A stretch of 64,000 nt of DNA from Antonospora locustae (GCA_007674295.1 CM017447.1:248001-312000), one strand, 5' to 3'. Counted from the stretch's first letter, positions 1-8,992 are shown. The notes: a model not told the origin generated them from the letters alone. Numbers and translations are program-made.

Positions 1-405
1 AGCAACATAGACTGTCCAGACTACTTCATGGTTGGACTTTGTAAAAATCTGGAGATACACGATTCTATCATGAGACTCAGTGACGGATACGACACGGTGG
101 TTGGCGAGCGGGGAAAGTATCTTAGTGGCGGTGAGCGACAGAAGATAGCTCTTGCAAGAGCGCTTCTCTGTGATACCGATATTCTGCTTCTTGATGAGCC
201 TACCGCGGCCTTGGATAAGGAGGCTGAGTGCAGCGTCATAAAAAAGATGTTTGAATTGTTTCCAGGAAAGACAGTAATCATGATTGTCCACAACTTTGAC
301 ATTCTCAAGCTATTTGACCGAATTCTGTGCATCACAAACGGAACGCTGAAGGAAATCAAGAGACCCGAGGATCTTCTCAGAGAGAACGATGTTATCGTTT
401 GGTGA
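1..405 (+). CDS. ABC transporter ATP-binding domain, C-terminal part (Atm1-like), 5' truncated by window
   Basis: The reading frame is open from base 1 and ends at TGA 403-405, so only the last 134 residues are visible. They are the second half of an ABC nucleotide-binding domain: a GYDTVVGERG lead-in, the signature LSGGERQ, Walker B ILLLDEP, a D-loop (ALDKEAE) and the switch histidine in IVHN. The GYDT..GERG..LSGGE..K order is typical of exporter half-transporters of the Atm1/ABCB7 type. Microsporidia keep Atm1 paralogues for mitosomal iron-sulfur work. The membrane domain lies outside the window, so subfamily and location are inference. The ABC call itself is firm. Confidence 0.85.
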   Translation, partial: SNIDCPDYFMVGLCKNLEIHDSIMRLSDGYDTVVGERGKYLSGGERQKIALARALLCDTDILLLDEPTAALDKEAECSVIKKMFELFPGKTVIMIVHNFDILKLFDRILCITNGTLKEIKRPEDLLRENDVIVW

Positions 406-616
406 CATGTCCCAGTATGCATGTTGGTAAGCACAGAACAAACTAACGTGTCGTAGTATACAAAAATAAATATTAGGTATTTACAAAAAAAAAGCAGTAT
501 GGAACACCAAAGAGAACTTTACATCAAACCCTCTTCTTTTTATTCACTGAATGCATAACCTGACTTTGTGTCTTTATTCTAATCAACGCATAAGTGGTAG
601 TTTCACAATTGTACTT

Positions 617-2302
617 CTAAAAGCCCGTCTTTCTGATTTCAAAAGATCTATTTTTGAGGCGCGTTAGTCTCTTTTCTACATCCTCGCAGCCTATCTTTTC
701 TGCCAGTAGCATCTCAAATCTCTTGACCTTTTCAATCAACGACAAGAGCGAGCTCTGTGCAGGTGATGCTCTAGAACACTTTTTCTTCTTCACATTGACG
801 CTATCTGCTGCATCCATTCTGTGCATGGCCAGCACAAACTTGGATAACACAGGCCATAGCCTTTTGTTCTGATGCAATACGTCTTCAACTGTCTCTGCAT
901 CTAAAACATTGCAGCTTTTGACGATGTTATGCATGTTGACAAATGTTCTGGAAATGGCCTTTGTAAGCTTAACTCGAATTCTGACAAGAAATTCTACACT
1001 AATTCTGCTGAAGACTAGCAGAAGCAGGTCCAGAAATTTAAGCAGCGGCTCAATTTTACTGCAGTGTGTGACTGCATGTACGCATTCGAAAATGTCGTCA
1101 AGTATGCACGTAATGTCCTCATATGTGCTGCATGACTTCTCAATCATTTTTCGGTACTTTTCGAAGCTAACGTTGCTTTTGATTTCAAACCAGAATTTCA
1201 GCGATTGGGTCCTCTTTCCAGTAGACGGAAGCTCTAGAGCTTCGCCTTGTACTTGGCTAAACATGTTGGTGTTGGCAAAGACTCCAAGAAGAGCCACAAA
1301 AAACTGGTAAACCGAAACCAGATGAGGATCTTTTTTTCCTTGTGACTTGCTTTTCAGAAATGAAAACACAATCTTCATGAGCTGTTCTACACCGACTGTG
1401 TGATATACAACAGTGCCGTAAAGAAACACGTTTTTGAGAAAACCTACCGCATACTCACGCAAAACATTTTCAGTGCTTTTTGTCAACCTTCTCATGAAGT
1501 CAGCAAACATGTCCGCAGAGACACCTTCCTTGCTCATGTATGTTCTGTAATAGACGTTTAAGAATCGTGACTCGTTGTAGTAATTTCCAAGTCTCTGTGC
1601 ATTAAGTACAAGGGAATCAATAAACTCGTCGCATGTTATGTGAAAGTCAAAGCGCAAGGGTGTCTTTGAAAAAAAAGGAGTGTTTGCTCTTAGCACACTT
1701 TTTATGCGAGCAGCTTTCGTCTTATCATTTCTTAGCACATAGAAATACGCCATTAAGGCTATGCTGAAAAAACAGGACCTTTCTCTTTTGCCATATACTT
1801 GTGGATCTTCTATAAGCTTTTCAATGAACATCATGATGCTCTGGTCTACGTAGGTGCCGCTCAGAATGATCTCAAACACCTCTATGTCGTATGCTTTGAC
1901 TGCCTGCTTTTCTGTAGACAAGTCGACAATTCTCCTGAAAAGGACATACGCCCTTGCATATGCAGTCATATCAGATCTCGCGTCACAGACAGGCTTTGGC
2001 AGCGGCAGGTGGGCTTCGAAAATTGGCAAGGACTCCTTATAAACGTTCAAAGAGCTGTTCAAGTGCATGTATACACGTCTTTTGAAGGAACGGTTATCCG
2101 CTGCATCACAGAAGGAAGAAGATTTGGTTCGGGGTTGGCGTCGTGTGTCTCCAACTGTCTCTTTGAGCTTTATCAGGCAGGCTGCGTGTTCTTTTCGTGC
2201 TTTTGCACCAGAAACACGCTGTCTAACTATGTCGAGCACATTTGGACACGTGCTTTCCACAACAGCCCTATTTCTATCAATCTTCTTAAATAGTCTTTCC
2301 AT
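617..2302 (-). CDS. Hypothetical helical protein, 561 aa
   Basis: Not recognised. The frame is open further upstream to 2449, but that part lies inside the divergent WD gene. The ATG at 2302 (MERLFKKIDRNR) is therefore the likely start. The protein is mostly alpha-helical and free of membrane segments, with a basic Lys-rich stretch near residue 490 and a charged C-terminus ending KTGF. The repeated leucine/phenylalanine-rich helices would suit a HEAT- or armadillo-like scaffold, which is inference only. It is divergent from the Pwp1-like gene, with 17 nt between the two start codons. Confidence 0.75.
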   Translation of the reverse strand: MERLFKKIDRNRAVVESTCPNVLDIVRQRVSGAKARKEHAACLIKLKETVGDTRRQPRTKSSSFCDAADNRSFKRRVYMHLNSSLNVYKESLPIFEAHLPLPKPVCDARSDMTAYARAYVLFRRIVDLSTEKQAVKAYDIEVFEIILSGTYVDQSIMMFIEKLIEDPQVYGKRERSCFFSIALMAYFYVLRNDKTKAARIKSVLRANTPFFSKTPLRFDFHITCDEFIDSLVLNAQRLGNYYNESRFLNVYYRTYMSKEGVSADMFADFMRRLTKSTENVLREYAVGFLKNVFLYGTVVYHTVGVEQLMKIVFSFLKSKSQGKKDPHLVSVYQFFVALLGVFANTNMFSQVQGEALELPSTGKRTQSLKFWFEIKSNVSFEKYRKMIEKSCSTYEDITCILDDIFECVHAVTHCSKIEPLLKFLDLLLLVFSRISVEFLVRIRVKLTKAISRTFVNMHNIVKSCNVLDAETVEDVLHQNKRLWPVLSKFVLAMHRMDAADSVNVKKKKCSRASPAQSSLLSLIEKVKRFEMLLAEKIGCEDVEKRLTRLKNRSFEIRKTGF

Positions 2303-2319
2303 TGGAGCCGTTGTAGATA

Positions 2320-3279
2320 ATGATATCCTCAATAGGACTTCTGGAAAAAAAATTTTCTCTGGAAAAGCTGGAGAAGTACGAGATAGACGAGACAACAAAA
2401 AGACAGTTTCCCCATTTGAACATATCTGAAGTCTGCGATTCGGACTCAAGTGAGTTGGAAGATGAGAGAATACTGGAAAGCGACATCACTCTGTTCTCCA
2501 CTTACAATGACGAGGAGTACAGCAGCATCATCTTCTATGTGTTTGGCGAAAGCTACTTCTACGCACATCACGACGCACCTGTATATGGAACAGCAGTTGA
2601 TTCGCAAAAGATCACACTGGATTCACGCAGCTACGTTGCGGTGGCCACATACGAGAATGATGTAAGTCTTTACGACGTCTGCGTGAAAAACATGGTATAT
2701 CCACAAGCGACACTCTGCGGACACCGTGACTCTGTTGTGTCTGTTGATGTGTTGAACAATCAACTGTACACAGGAAGCCAGGACAGGTCTGTAATAAAGT
2801 GGGATATTGCCAGAAAAGAACCCAGCGAGAGATACGAGTTTGGATATGAAGTGCACAAGCTGGGAGTAGGCAACGGGTTTGTGGTGGCTGCACATCGAGA
2901 CATCACAGTAATGCAGGAGAACGAGAAACTGGAGATAAAACACACAGCAGAAATTGAACACTTGCTGGTAAGAGACAACATGCTCTACGTTTCAAACATA
3001 CACGGTTACCTTCTGTGCTTCGATCTAAGGTTTCCTGATAGAACACTTCTTCAGAAGAAAGTACATGCAGATGCAATCAGCTCTTTTGACATAGGCTCCG
3101 GATACATTGTGACGGGTTCCTTTGATCAAAGCATAAAGGTGGTTGACGCAGACGACTTCTCAGAGAAAAAGCACATAAAAACAAATGATTTTGTGTCAAG
3201 CCTCAAGATTTGCGACTACACAAAGGAAATATGCTTCTACGGGGAACGAACTACGAAGCTGAGACATTTCTACATATAG
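2320..3279 (+). CDS. PWP1: Pwp1-like WD-repeat protein (ribosome biogenesis)
   Basis: This 319-residue protein has an acidic N-terminus (EVCDSDSSELEDE) followed by WD-type blades. One repeat reads GHRDSVVSVDVLNNQLYTGS..DRSVIKWD and another HADAISSFDIGSGYIVTGSFDQSIKVVD. The pre-propeller segment YFYAHHDAPVYG and the following VAVATYENDVSLYDV resemble the YVHHD and VAVGTMEP..EVWDLD region of Pwp1, a nucleolar WD protein needed for large-subunit rRNA processing. It is shorter than fungal Pwp1 (over 500 aa), as usual in this type of genome. The WD fold is clear; the Pwp1 assignment rests on two motifs. Confidence 0.7.
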   Translation: MISSIGLLEKKFSLEKLEKYEIDETTKRQFPHLNISEVCDSDSSELEDERILESDITLFSTYNDEEYSSIIFYVFGESYFYAHHDAPVYGTAVDSQKITLDSRSYVAVATYENDVSLYDVCVKNMVYPQATLCGHRDSVVSVDVLNNQLYTGSQDRSVIKWDIARKEPSERYEFGYEVHKLGVGNGFVVAAHRDITVMQENEKLEIKHTAEIEHLLVRDNMLYVSNIHGYLLCFDLRFPDRTLLQKKVHADAISSFDIGSGYIVTGSFDQSIKVVDADDFSEKKHIKTNDFVSSLKICDYTKEICFYGERTTKLRHFYI

Positions 3280-3653
3280 GTATCTGAAACTCTATCCGCT
3301 GTGATCTGTTTTTTTATTCGGTTGTCCCTGATATAAATGTTGCGCCTCTGCTTCTGCAGTCTCATCTATAAAGATACGGGACTAGATTGCAGAGCACATA
3401 GAAGACAAGCTGTTTCTGCTTAAAATCGTGTACTTCAAACTATATACATACTTCAGGTATAATAAATTTGTTGCGTAAACTTAGCTCACATAGCCCCAAT
3501 TGCTCTATTCCATGCAACAGTACATTCTGCCTTGGGCAGAGGACATGTATATACATGTATCTTTTGCCAGTATAAATGTAGGCAAGCAGTATGTGCATCA
3601 TGTACATGTGACAATGCGATTGTATGATAAATAGAATTTATATGTGCTAAGCA
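3280..3653. other. Intergenic stretch without a recognisable gene
   Basis: No supported coding frame was found. It holds a perfect 16-bp palindrome, ACATGTATATACATGT, at 3543-3558. An A/T-rich stretch near 3460 could carry the polyadenylation signal of the upstream gene. No snRNA or rRNA core was recognised. Confidence 0.5.
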
Positions 3654-3761
3654 GCCCCCATAGCTCAGTCGGTTAGAGCGCGGTACTTATATGCAACGCA
3701 TATGCCCAGGCTTAAAAGCTAAGACATGCCGATGTCGGGGGTTCGAGTCCCCCTGGGGGCA
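3654..3761 (+). tRNA. tRNA-Ile(UAU) with a 34-nt intron
   Basis: The acceptor stem GCCCCCA pairs with TGGGGGC. The D arm is GCTC/GAGC, the anticodon stem CGGTA pairs with TGCCG, and the T arm is GGGGG-TTCGAGT-CCCCC with discriminator A. The loop reads CTTATA, giving anticodon TAT at 3688-3690. The gene is continuous only if 3692-3725 is removed, between positions 37 and 38, the normal eukaryotic tRNA intron site. The intron contains GCATATGC (3698-3705), whose ATA can pair with the anticodon as needed for tRNA endonuclease recognition. A T5 run follows at 3762. Confidence 0.93.
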
Positions 3762-3766
3762 TTTTT
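3762..3766 (+). terminator. Pol III T5 terminator of tRNA-Ile
   Basis: Five T directly after the discriminator base of the tRNA-Ile gene, the usual RNA polymerase III stop signal. Confidence 0.7.
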
Positions 3767-3795
3767 ATACTGATTCTCTGCATGCAGAAACCCAT

Positions 3796-4854
3796 ATGAA
3801 AAAGGTGGACACAATTGTTCTGCACAGAATTCAGAACATGGGTCTGCAGGGAGACATGAAGGCCAGAACATACTTCCGACGAGACACTTTGATTGTTGAT
3901 GCAAGATCAGAAAACACCCCCAACTCCATACTGTGCTGGAAAAATGGCACCACAACAATCACGTGTTCATGGATCTTTCTAGAAATTAGTGGGCAGATGC
4001 TAAAGACGTTTAGAAGCAGTTGCTGTGTCCTCGAGGATGCAGTAAGAATTAAAGTGTACAACCACAACAGAAAATATGAAGAAATACCGCTTGCTACATG
4101 TAGAATGAACGTTGGGACCATTATGTTCAACTGCATCTATCTTCTGAGCGGCGTATGTAACATGAGCCACATGTGCGTTGCTGTTGTTAAGGCATATCTG
4201 CTTGCGATCACGTACCTCGCCGACAATCCTATGGGACTCAAGCAAAGCAGACTTCTGAAAACATACTTTGCAGAGTTCTTTGTGTGCGCCTCCAGACTCC
4301 AGATCAGGGTTGCAACAAGCAGGTATGCATGGTTGGTTCCCCCCAAATACCATCTATTGTGCGTAAGAGTCTTTAACACTCTAGTTTCCCAGCTCTACAG
4401 ACACACTATCTGCGTGCTGGTAGATTGCATAGGTATTTTTGGTGGAAGAAACTACAATTCTCTAAAAAAAAGAACTGACAAAACAGAGTACTCTTCTGAT
4501 GTCACTATTCTTGCAAGTATAGTTTTCTCATTCGCAACGCTTGTACTGTACAACATAATAGGCTTCTACATTTTGGCAGCCACATGCAAGGCTGTGGAGG
4601 CCATGATCGAAATACTTATCAGCACCATTGTGCTTGTACTCTCAACAGACAGCCTACTTCGCACTGTCAGTACAGTAAAGGTACAGATAGCAAGGAGTAG
4701 AAACTACGTGGAGTACGACATTCTGGACAGAAATGAGCGGCAGCACCCCAGTGTATTGGTATGCTTGCAGACTGTGCTGAGAAAGCGCTCTATTACAAAA
4801 GCAAAGCCCATTTTGAAAAGCTTGCTTTTGGGTAATACATTTTTGAAAGCTTGA
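3796..4854 (+). CDS. GPI1: Gpi1/PIG-Q-like subunit of GPI-GlcNAc transferase
   Basis: This 352-residue membrane protein belongs to the first enzyme of GPI-anchor synthesis, which transfers GlcNAc to phosphatidylinositol on the cytosolic face of the ER. The family mark NPMGLKQSRLLKTYFAEFF matches the Gpi1/PIG-Q block PAGFKLN..L...FL. The hydrophobic region SDVTILASIVF..LVLYNIIGFY resembles the conserved D..LLGT.LF...VYY segment, followed by further membrane helices to about residue 300. The frame runs upstream through the tRNA, so the ATG at 3796 is chosen as the first one outside it. A second subunit of the same enzyme, Gpi2, lies about 7 kb away. Confidence 0.75.
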   Translation: MKKVDTIVLHRIQNMGLQGDMKARTYFRRDTLIVDARSENTPNSILCWKNGTTTITCSWIFLEISGQMLKTFRSSCCVLEDAVRIKVYNHNRKYEEIPLATCRMNVGTIMFNCIYLLSGVCNMSHMCVAVVKAYLLAITYLADNPMGLKQSRLLKTYFAEFFVCASRLQIRVATSRYAWLVPPKYHLLCVRVFNTLVSQLYRHTICVLVDCIGIFGGRNYNSLKKRTDKTEYSSDVTILASIVFSFATLVLYNIIGFYILAATCKAVEAMIEILISTIVLVLSTDSLLRTVSTVKVQIARSRNYVEYDILDRNERQHPSVLVCLQTVLRKRSITKAKPILKSLLLGNTFLKA

Positions 4855-4922
4855 GGCAGTAATCTCTATGAGCAACCGTGCAGCCAAGTGCAAGCTCCAA
4901 AGTGTGAAAGCAGAAGAGCAAT

Positions 4923-5684
4923 TTAATTTGTCATGCTCTTTCGCCTGTTTATGTCAAGGTCGTTCATTGCTACAATAGATCTGACAAGGTTTGCAGAGTA
5001 GCACTCGACTCTGTTTTCTTCGTTGCACGATGTGAGGCAGGGAATGCTGTTTAGACAATCCTGCAGGCATGCAAGAATCTTTGGATTTCCTTCCATTGCG
5101 CCTTTCAAAACATTTTCAAGATAGTCCTCGATGACACCCAGGCTTTGCTCATAGCTTAGAAGCGACTCTTTGACAACCCTGTTTTTCTCGTAGTTCTCAT
5201 GCTTTATGTCTCTAATGAGGTGCTCAACACCAACTTCCTCGGCCTCCTCGGCCTCGATACATGTGTTGACATGTACAAGCTCTCTGTTCTGTGCTCTGAA
5301 CACCTTAATTGGAAACTCGCCCTTTTCCGCGTGTATGTCAACAACAAGGAGCAAGGGGTTCTGCACAAGCGATGTAAGCGACATAGTGATGTCGCGGTCG
5401 CTTTTGTGGAGATTGGCTCCAGAGTGGTACCACCCCAAAATCCGTTCGTTGGAGTGAATCTTTTTGAAGAGATCAAACATGTTCAGCTGAAAGGCCGTGT
5501 CGAAAAACCACACATCGTCTTTCTCGTCCTCTTCAAAGGGAACAGCAAAGCTATTGGTCACGTGAATGCCGTTTTCGGTTGTTCCCAGAATAAGCCCTGC
5601 AACACGGGGACTGTCTACTCTTGTGTAGTGGTCAAGAATAGAGAGTAGAACAAGCGGATGGACCACAACATCGGCTTCGTTCAT
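4923..5684 (-). CDS. RPN8: 26S proteasome lid subunit Rpn8 (MPN domain)
   Basis: This 253-residue protein opens VVHPLVLLSILDHYTRV and continues RVAGLILGT and ERILGWYHSGANLHKSDRDI, the signatures of Rpn8. It is the catalytically inactive MPN partner of the Rpn11 deubiquitinase in the proteasome lid. The JAMM zinc motif is absent, as expected: GWYHSGANLHKSD corresponds to GWYHTGPKLHKND of the family. A helical tail binding other lid subunits follows from about residue 150. The first in-frame ATG at 5738 would add 18 unrelated residues. The ATG at 5684 (MNEADVVVHP) fits the family start. It is somewhat shorter than yeast Rpn8 (338 aa). Confidence 0.95.
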   Translation of the reverse strand: MNEADVVVHPLVLLSILDHYTRVDSPRVAGLILGTTENGIHVTNSFAVPFEEDEKDDVWFFDTAFQLNMFDLFKKIHSNERILGWYHSGANLHKSDRDITMSLTSLVQNPLLLVVDIHAEKGEFPIKVFRAQNRELVHVNTCIEAEEAEEVGVEHLIRDIKHENYEKNRVVKESLLSYEQSLGVIEDYLENVLKGAMEGNPKILACLQDCLNSIPCLTSCNEENRVECYSANLVRSIVAMNDLDINRRKSMTN

Positions 5685-5850
5685 AAGGGTACCGATTTGT
5701 AAATAAAAGTAAAGTAGAGATGTACTCCTACTCAACATCTATTCGTTGCTCTGTTATATGCATGGCACGTGTGTGTTCTGGTACATTCCTCTTTGCACTT
5801 AGCACGTGATACAGAGGTGTAGCGCTAGAAACTCCACAACACAGCATCTG

Positions 5851-6276
5851 TCAGCTTTCGCTCGAATCAGAGCAGATATCCTTAAATCTTTCCCTAAAGC
5901 CCCTTTCTATTTCCCTTATCATGTTCAGCTTTCCCATTAGAAAGAACTTGTAGTCCTTTATCAGTGTGAATAACTTCGACCGATAGTCGTTCAGAAAAAC
6001 TTCTTTCTTTACAACTCTCCCTCCATTGTGGTCCTCGGCATATACATCAAAAAAGATGTCGCCTCCTATTCGGTACACGTCCTTTATTTGTTTTATCTCC
6101 TCGCATCCACCGCTCTCTGGACAAAGAAATCTTATGTGGTCCATTATGTGCACATAGGCATCCTCAAGCTCCTCCACGTTGTACTTCTGCAGCTGTGGGT
6201 CCTTCGCTATGTCGTAAAAGTCTGAGCCTTTTTTTTTGACTGCCTCGTAGAGAACTCGGTACTCTTCGCTCTCCAT
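5851..6276 (-). CDS. Hypothetical 141-aa acidic protein, possible chromo-shadow-like fold
   Basis: Not firmly recognised. From the ATG at 6276 (MESEEYRVLYEAVKK) the protein has a helical N-terminal half. A segment near residues 60-115 (IKDVYRIGGDIFFDVYAED...VFLNDYRSKLFTLIKDY) has the strand-strand-strand-helix look of a chromo-shadow domain. The tail is acidic and serine-rich (DICSDSSES). An upstream ATG at 6336 would add 20 residues that overlap nothing conserved. It sits between Rpn8 and Uba4, all three on the minus strand. The fold is a guess from pattern; coding status is likely from length and spacing. Confidence 0.65.
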   Translation of the reverse strand: MESEEYRVLYEAVKKKGSDFYDIAKDPQLQKYNVEELEDAYVHIMDHIRFLCPESGGCEEIKQIKDVYRIGGDIFFDVYAEDHNGGRVVKKEVFLNDYRSKLFTLIKDYKFFLMGKLNMIREIERGFRERFKDICSDSSES

Positions 6277-6350
6277 GGGAGGGCTTTTCAAAAGTAACTT
6301 CGTCGCTGGTCTCAGCCACACTCCAGTACACAGCAAGTGCAGGGCAGCTT

Positions 6351-7436
6351 CTATACAAAAAACCCATTGTCCACCTCGGACTTGAAGGCTATCAGCCCTC
6401 CCTTTGCAACAAATAGGTTTCTATGTGTCGTGCAAAGAAGATTCCAGGCTTTCTGTGCAGACACTCCCTTTCTGCACACAAGCAGAATACTTCTATCGGT
6501 GGGGATTTCTGCCTCTTTCAAGCACTCAATTGGAATGTTTACAGAACCCTTTATATGGCATATCTCAAAGAGGCTTCTCTTTCTGACATCTACAAGGTAG
6601 TACTGCCCAGGGTTGCTGATATATTCAGACCATGTAACCATGTAACTCTCGCAGACAGAGGCTTTTTCAGTGGAAGGTGCATACATACTATTGTGTGTGC
6701 CGCAGCTACTGCTTCTGCACCTTATCTTGATGTTTCTGAAGCGGCAGCCCATTGCATCATATGTTATGATCGTTGGCTCCTGTTTCTTTAGAAGCATTTT
6801 CACTACCTCAAGCGCCTGCAGAGAGCCAACAGCACCGCAAAGTGCACCAAGAACACCTGCCTCATCGCAGTTTTCTACAACGTCTCTTCTTTCTGGAAAG
6901 AGACATCTGAAGCACGGAGATCCGGCAGGTAGCACAAACATCTGGCCGCTGAACCTCAGTACAGACGCAAGAACCATATCCTTTCCGCTTTCCTTACAAT
7001 AGTCGCTGATCAGATATCGACACTCGCTACTATCTGTGCAATCAACCACAATATGGTACTTCTTTGCAATGCTAGCGATGTTCTTAGCACACAGCTTCTC
7101 GCAGTATGTATCAATCTGCACAGAGCTGTTAAAGCGCTTTGCAAACCTCTCTGCACATTCTACCTTAGACTTTCCCACAGACTCCTCTGTGTACACGATC
7201 TGCCGCTGAAGATTGTGAATCTCAACAGTGTCGTGGTCAACAATACCGATGGTCCCGATTCCAGCTGAACAAAGATATGCTAGGACAGGGGAGCCAAGTC
7301 CACCAAGGCCAACCACAAGCACTCTAGCGTTTCTAAGTATGCGATGCCCAGAAATACCAACGTCTGGCAGTACTATCTGGCGAGAATATCTCTCAATCTC
7401 GCCAGACGTAAGCTTCGTTTCGTAGAGCCGCGCCAT
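6351..7436 (-). CDS. UBA4: Uba4/MOCS3-type E1 enzyme with rhodanese domain
   Basis: Uba4 adenylates and thiolates the ubiquitin-like sulfur carrier Urm1, which feeds 2-thiolation of wobble uridine in cytosolic tRNAs. The 361-residue protein begins with the E1 lead YSRQIVLPDVGISGHRIL and nucleotide loop VVGLGGLGSP. It carries the zinc pairs CFRC and CRSSSC. A C-terminal rhodanese domain follows from about residue 265 (LVDVRKRSLFEICHIKGSVNIP) with its catalytic cysteine in LLVCRKG. Gene order E1-rhodanese is diagnostic of Uba4 rather than a ubiquitin E1. The ATG at 7436 (MARLYETKLTSGEIERYSRQ) is the family-like start. Confidence 0.95.
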   Translation of the reverse strand: MARLYETKLTSGEIERYSRQIVLPDVGISGHRILRNARVLVVGLGGLGSPVLAYLCSAGIGTIGIVDHDTVEIHNLQRQIVYTEESVGKSKVECAERFAKRFNSSVQIDTYCEKLCAKNIASIAKKYHIVVDCTDSSECRYLISDYCKESGKDMVLASVLRFSGQMFVLPAGSPCFRCLFPERRDVVENCDEAGVLGALCGAVGSLQALEVVKMLLKKQEPTIITYDAMGCRFRNIKIRCRSSSCGTHNSMYAPSTEKASVCESYMVTWSEYISNPGQYYLVDVRKRSLFEICHIKGSVNIPIECLKEAEIPTDRSILLVCRKGVSAQKAWNLLCTTHRNLFVAKGGLIAFKSEVDNGFFV

Positions 7437-7558
7437 GTATGTTACACTGGGGTTTGCCCGAAACCGACTGCTGCGCCCTAGAATTGGCTGAGCACTGGAA
7501 TGCAAGCATGGTTGCCAAGACGGAGAACATAGTTTATGGAACTGAGCAGCGCGGAGCA

Positions 7559-7631
7559 GGGGGCTTAGCTCAGTTGGTAGAGTGCTCGCTTAGCATGCGA
7601 GAGGTCAGGGGTTCGAATCCCCTAGCCTCCA
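7559..7631 (+). tRNA. tRNA-Ala(AGC)
   Basis: A 73-nt cloverleaf. Acceptor GGGGGCT pairs with AGCCTCC (one G-T pair), D arm GCTC/GAGT, anticodon stem CTCGC/GCGAG with loop TTAGCAT giving anticodon AGC, and T arm AGGGG-TTCGAAT-CCCCT, with discriminator A. No intron. A T4 run lies at 7638-7641. Confidence 0.97.
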
Positions 7632-7720
7632 CATCACTTTTGTCCTTCTCTTCTCTACTTCTTGTTTTCTGCCGATAAACTTGTCCTTTTGACATCTATG
7701 TCCTTGCGAAATCAAGCCCA

Positions 7721-8992
7721 ATGGTGAATGACAACATCAAAGTGTTTTTGCGAATAAAGCCTGCAATCGAAAAGAGCAAGGATATAAGAATCTGTGGCGA
7801 GACAGTCGAGGTCCGAAAGCGACCATTTGCGTTTGACAAGGTCTTTGAGCATGCTTCTCAGCAGGAGGTGTATACTCACATCGCAAATGACTTCATTGTG
7901 GGGTGCATGCAGGGATATAACTGTGTTGTCTTTGCATACGGGCAGACAGGGAGTGGAAAGACATACACCATTCAGGGAAGCAATGTAGACAAGGGGCTTG
8001 TTCCCCGAACTTTGGGGTTTCTGCACAGTGCAGGTGCATGTATAAAAATAACATTTCTGGAGATATACAACGAACAGCTGTTTGATCTTTTCAGACCAGA
8101 AAATCCGGTTGCAATGAGAGAGGACCCCTTCAAAGGCGTGTATGTGGAGAACCTGACAGAAGTCGAGCCCAAGAGCTACGAGGAGAGTATGTGTTTCTAC
8201 AGCAATGCTATATGTATCCGAAAAACAAGCACAACCATGATGAACAACGAGAGTAGCAGAAGCCACTCGATACTTACAATCCATGTGCAAAGCAAGAATG
8301 ACCCTCTGGATAAGCAGGCAAGAATTGTTTTTGTTGACCTTGCAGGAAGCGAAAGACTAGACACGCTGGATCCAACCAGAAAAGCAGAGACGTCAACCAT
8401 CAACAGGTCTCTTCTGTGTCTCGGCGAGGTCATCAAAAAACTGGGCAAAAATGAGGAGCATGTGAACTACAGAGACTCAAAGCTTACCTTTTTTCTAAGA
8501 GAGGCATTGGCGGGAAACTCCAGACTAGCAGTTATAGGCACAGTAAACCCTGGGCCAGACTACGTAGCTGAGACCATCAACACGCTAAAGTTTGTAAGCA
8601 GAGTGAAGCTTATCAAGAGCAGCCCTGTGCAGAACACTGACATGCACGGAGACATAGAGGACCTCAGAAAAAAAATAAGGATCCTAGACGCCGAAAATCA
8701 GAGACTCAAGATGCAGAACTACCTGAGACAGAATATAGAAGAGGCGTCAGGAGACAAAAAGTTTTGCAGCAAAATCGCAAACCAAGTCCTTGCTCGAGAG
8801 ATGTGCGAGGCATTTGGTAGTACAAAGGCCGCATTCTGCTCGCTGAAGGAAGCAATGCTGTCGCTGAACGACCAGAGATTTAGTCAAAGCGTCAAAATGT
8901 TGCAGGAAATATCAAGAAAGCAAGATGAAATTATTCAGATGGAAAGAATGAACATAGAAAAGCTCGAAAATACTATACATGGAAATACGTGA
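7721..8992 (+). CDS. Kinesin motor protein, N-terminal motor, short stalk
   Basis: This is a microtubule motor ATPase of 423 residues. The motor domain fills residues 1 to about 305: P-loop AYGQTGSGKTYT, switch I NNESSRSHS, switch II VDLAGSERL, and the NRSLLCLGEVI..L and YRDSKLTFFL helices. A coiled coil begins near residue 325 (DLRKKIRILDAENQRLKMQN), and the tail is short with no cargo domain visible. Motor-first order and the STINRSLL..LGEVI wording are compatible with kinesin-12/-15 or another N-kinesin; the class is not settled by reading. It is much shorter than usual kinesins, in keeping with genome reduction. Confidence 0.95.
   Translation: MVNDNIKVFLRIKPAIEKSKDIRICGETVEVRKRPFAFDKVFEHASQQEVYTHIANDFIVGCMQGYNCVVFAYGQTGSGKTYTIQGSNVDKGLVPRTLGFLHSAGACIKITFLEIYNEQLFDLFRPENPVAMREDPFKGVYVENLTEVEPKSYEESMCFYSNAICIRKTSTTMMNNESSRSHSILTIHVQSKNDPLDKQARIVFVDLAGSERLDTLDPTRKAETSTINRSLLCLGEVIKKLGKNEEHVNYRDSKLTFFLREALAGNSRLAVIGTVNPGPDYVAETINTLKFVSRVKLIKSSPVQNTDMHGDIEDLRKKIRILDAENQRLKMQNYLRQNIEEASGDKKFCSKIANQVLAREMCEAFGSTKAAFCSLKEAMLSLNDQRFSQSVKMLQEISRKQDEIIQMERMNIEKLENTIHGNT

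Noticed and set aside
1638..2095. Possible selenoprotein, CRISPR or mobile-element signals anywhere in the window
   Set aside because: No arrays of spaced repeats, terminal inverted repeats or transposase motifs were found; the organism type also makes CRISPR implausible.
3691..3795. Upstream extension of the Gpi1 frame through the tRNA-Ile gene
   Set aside because: The added 35 codons are tRNA sequence read as protein; the ATG at 3796 lies just downstream.
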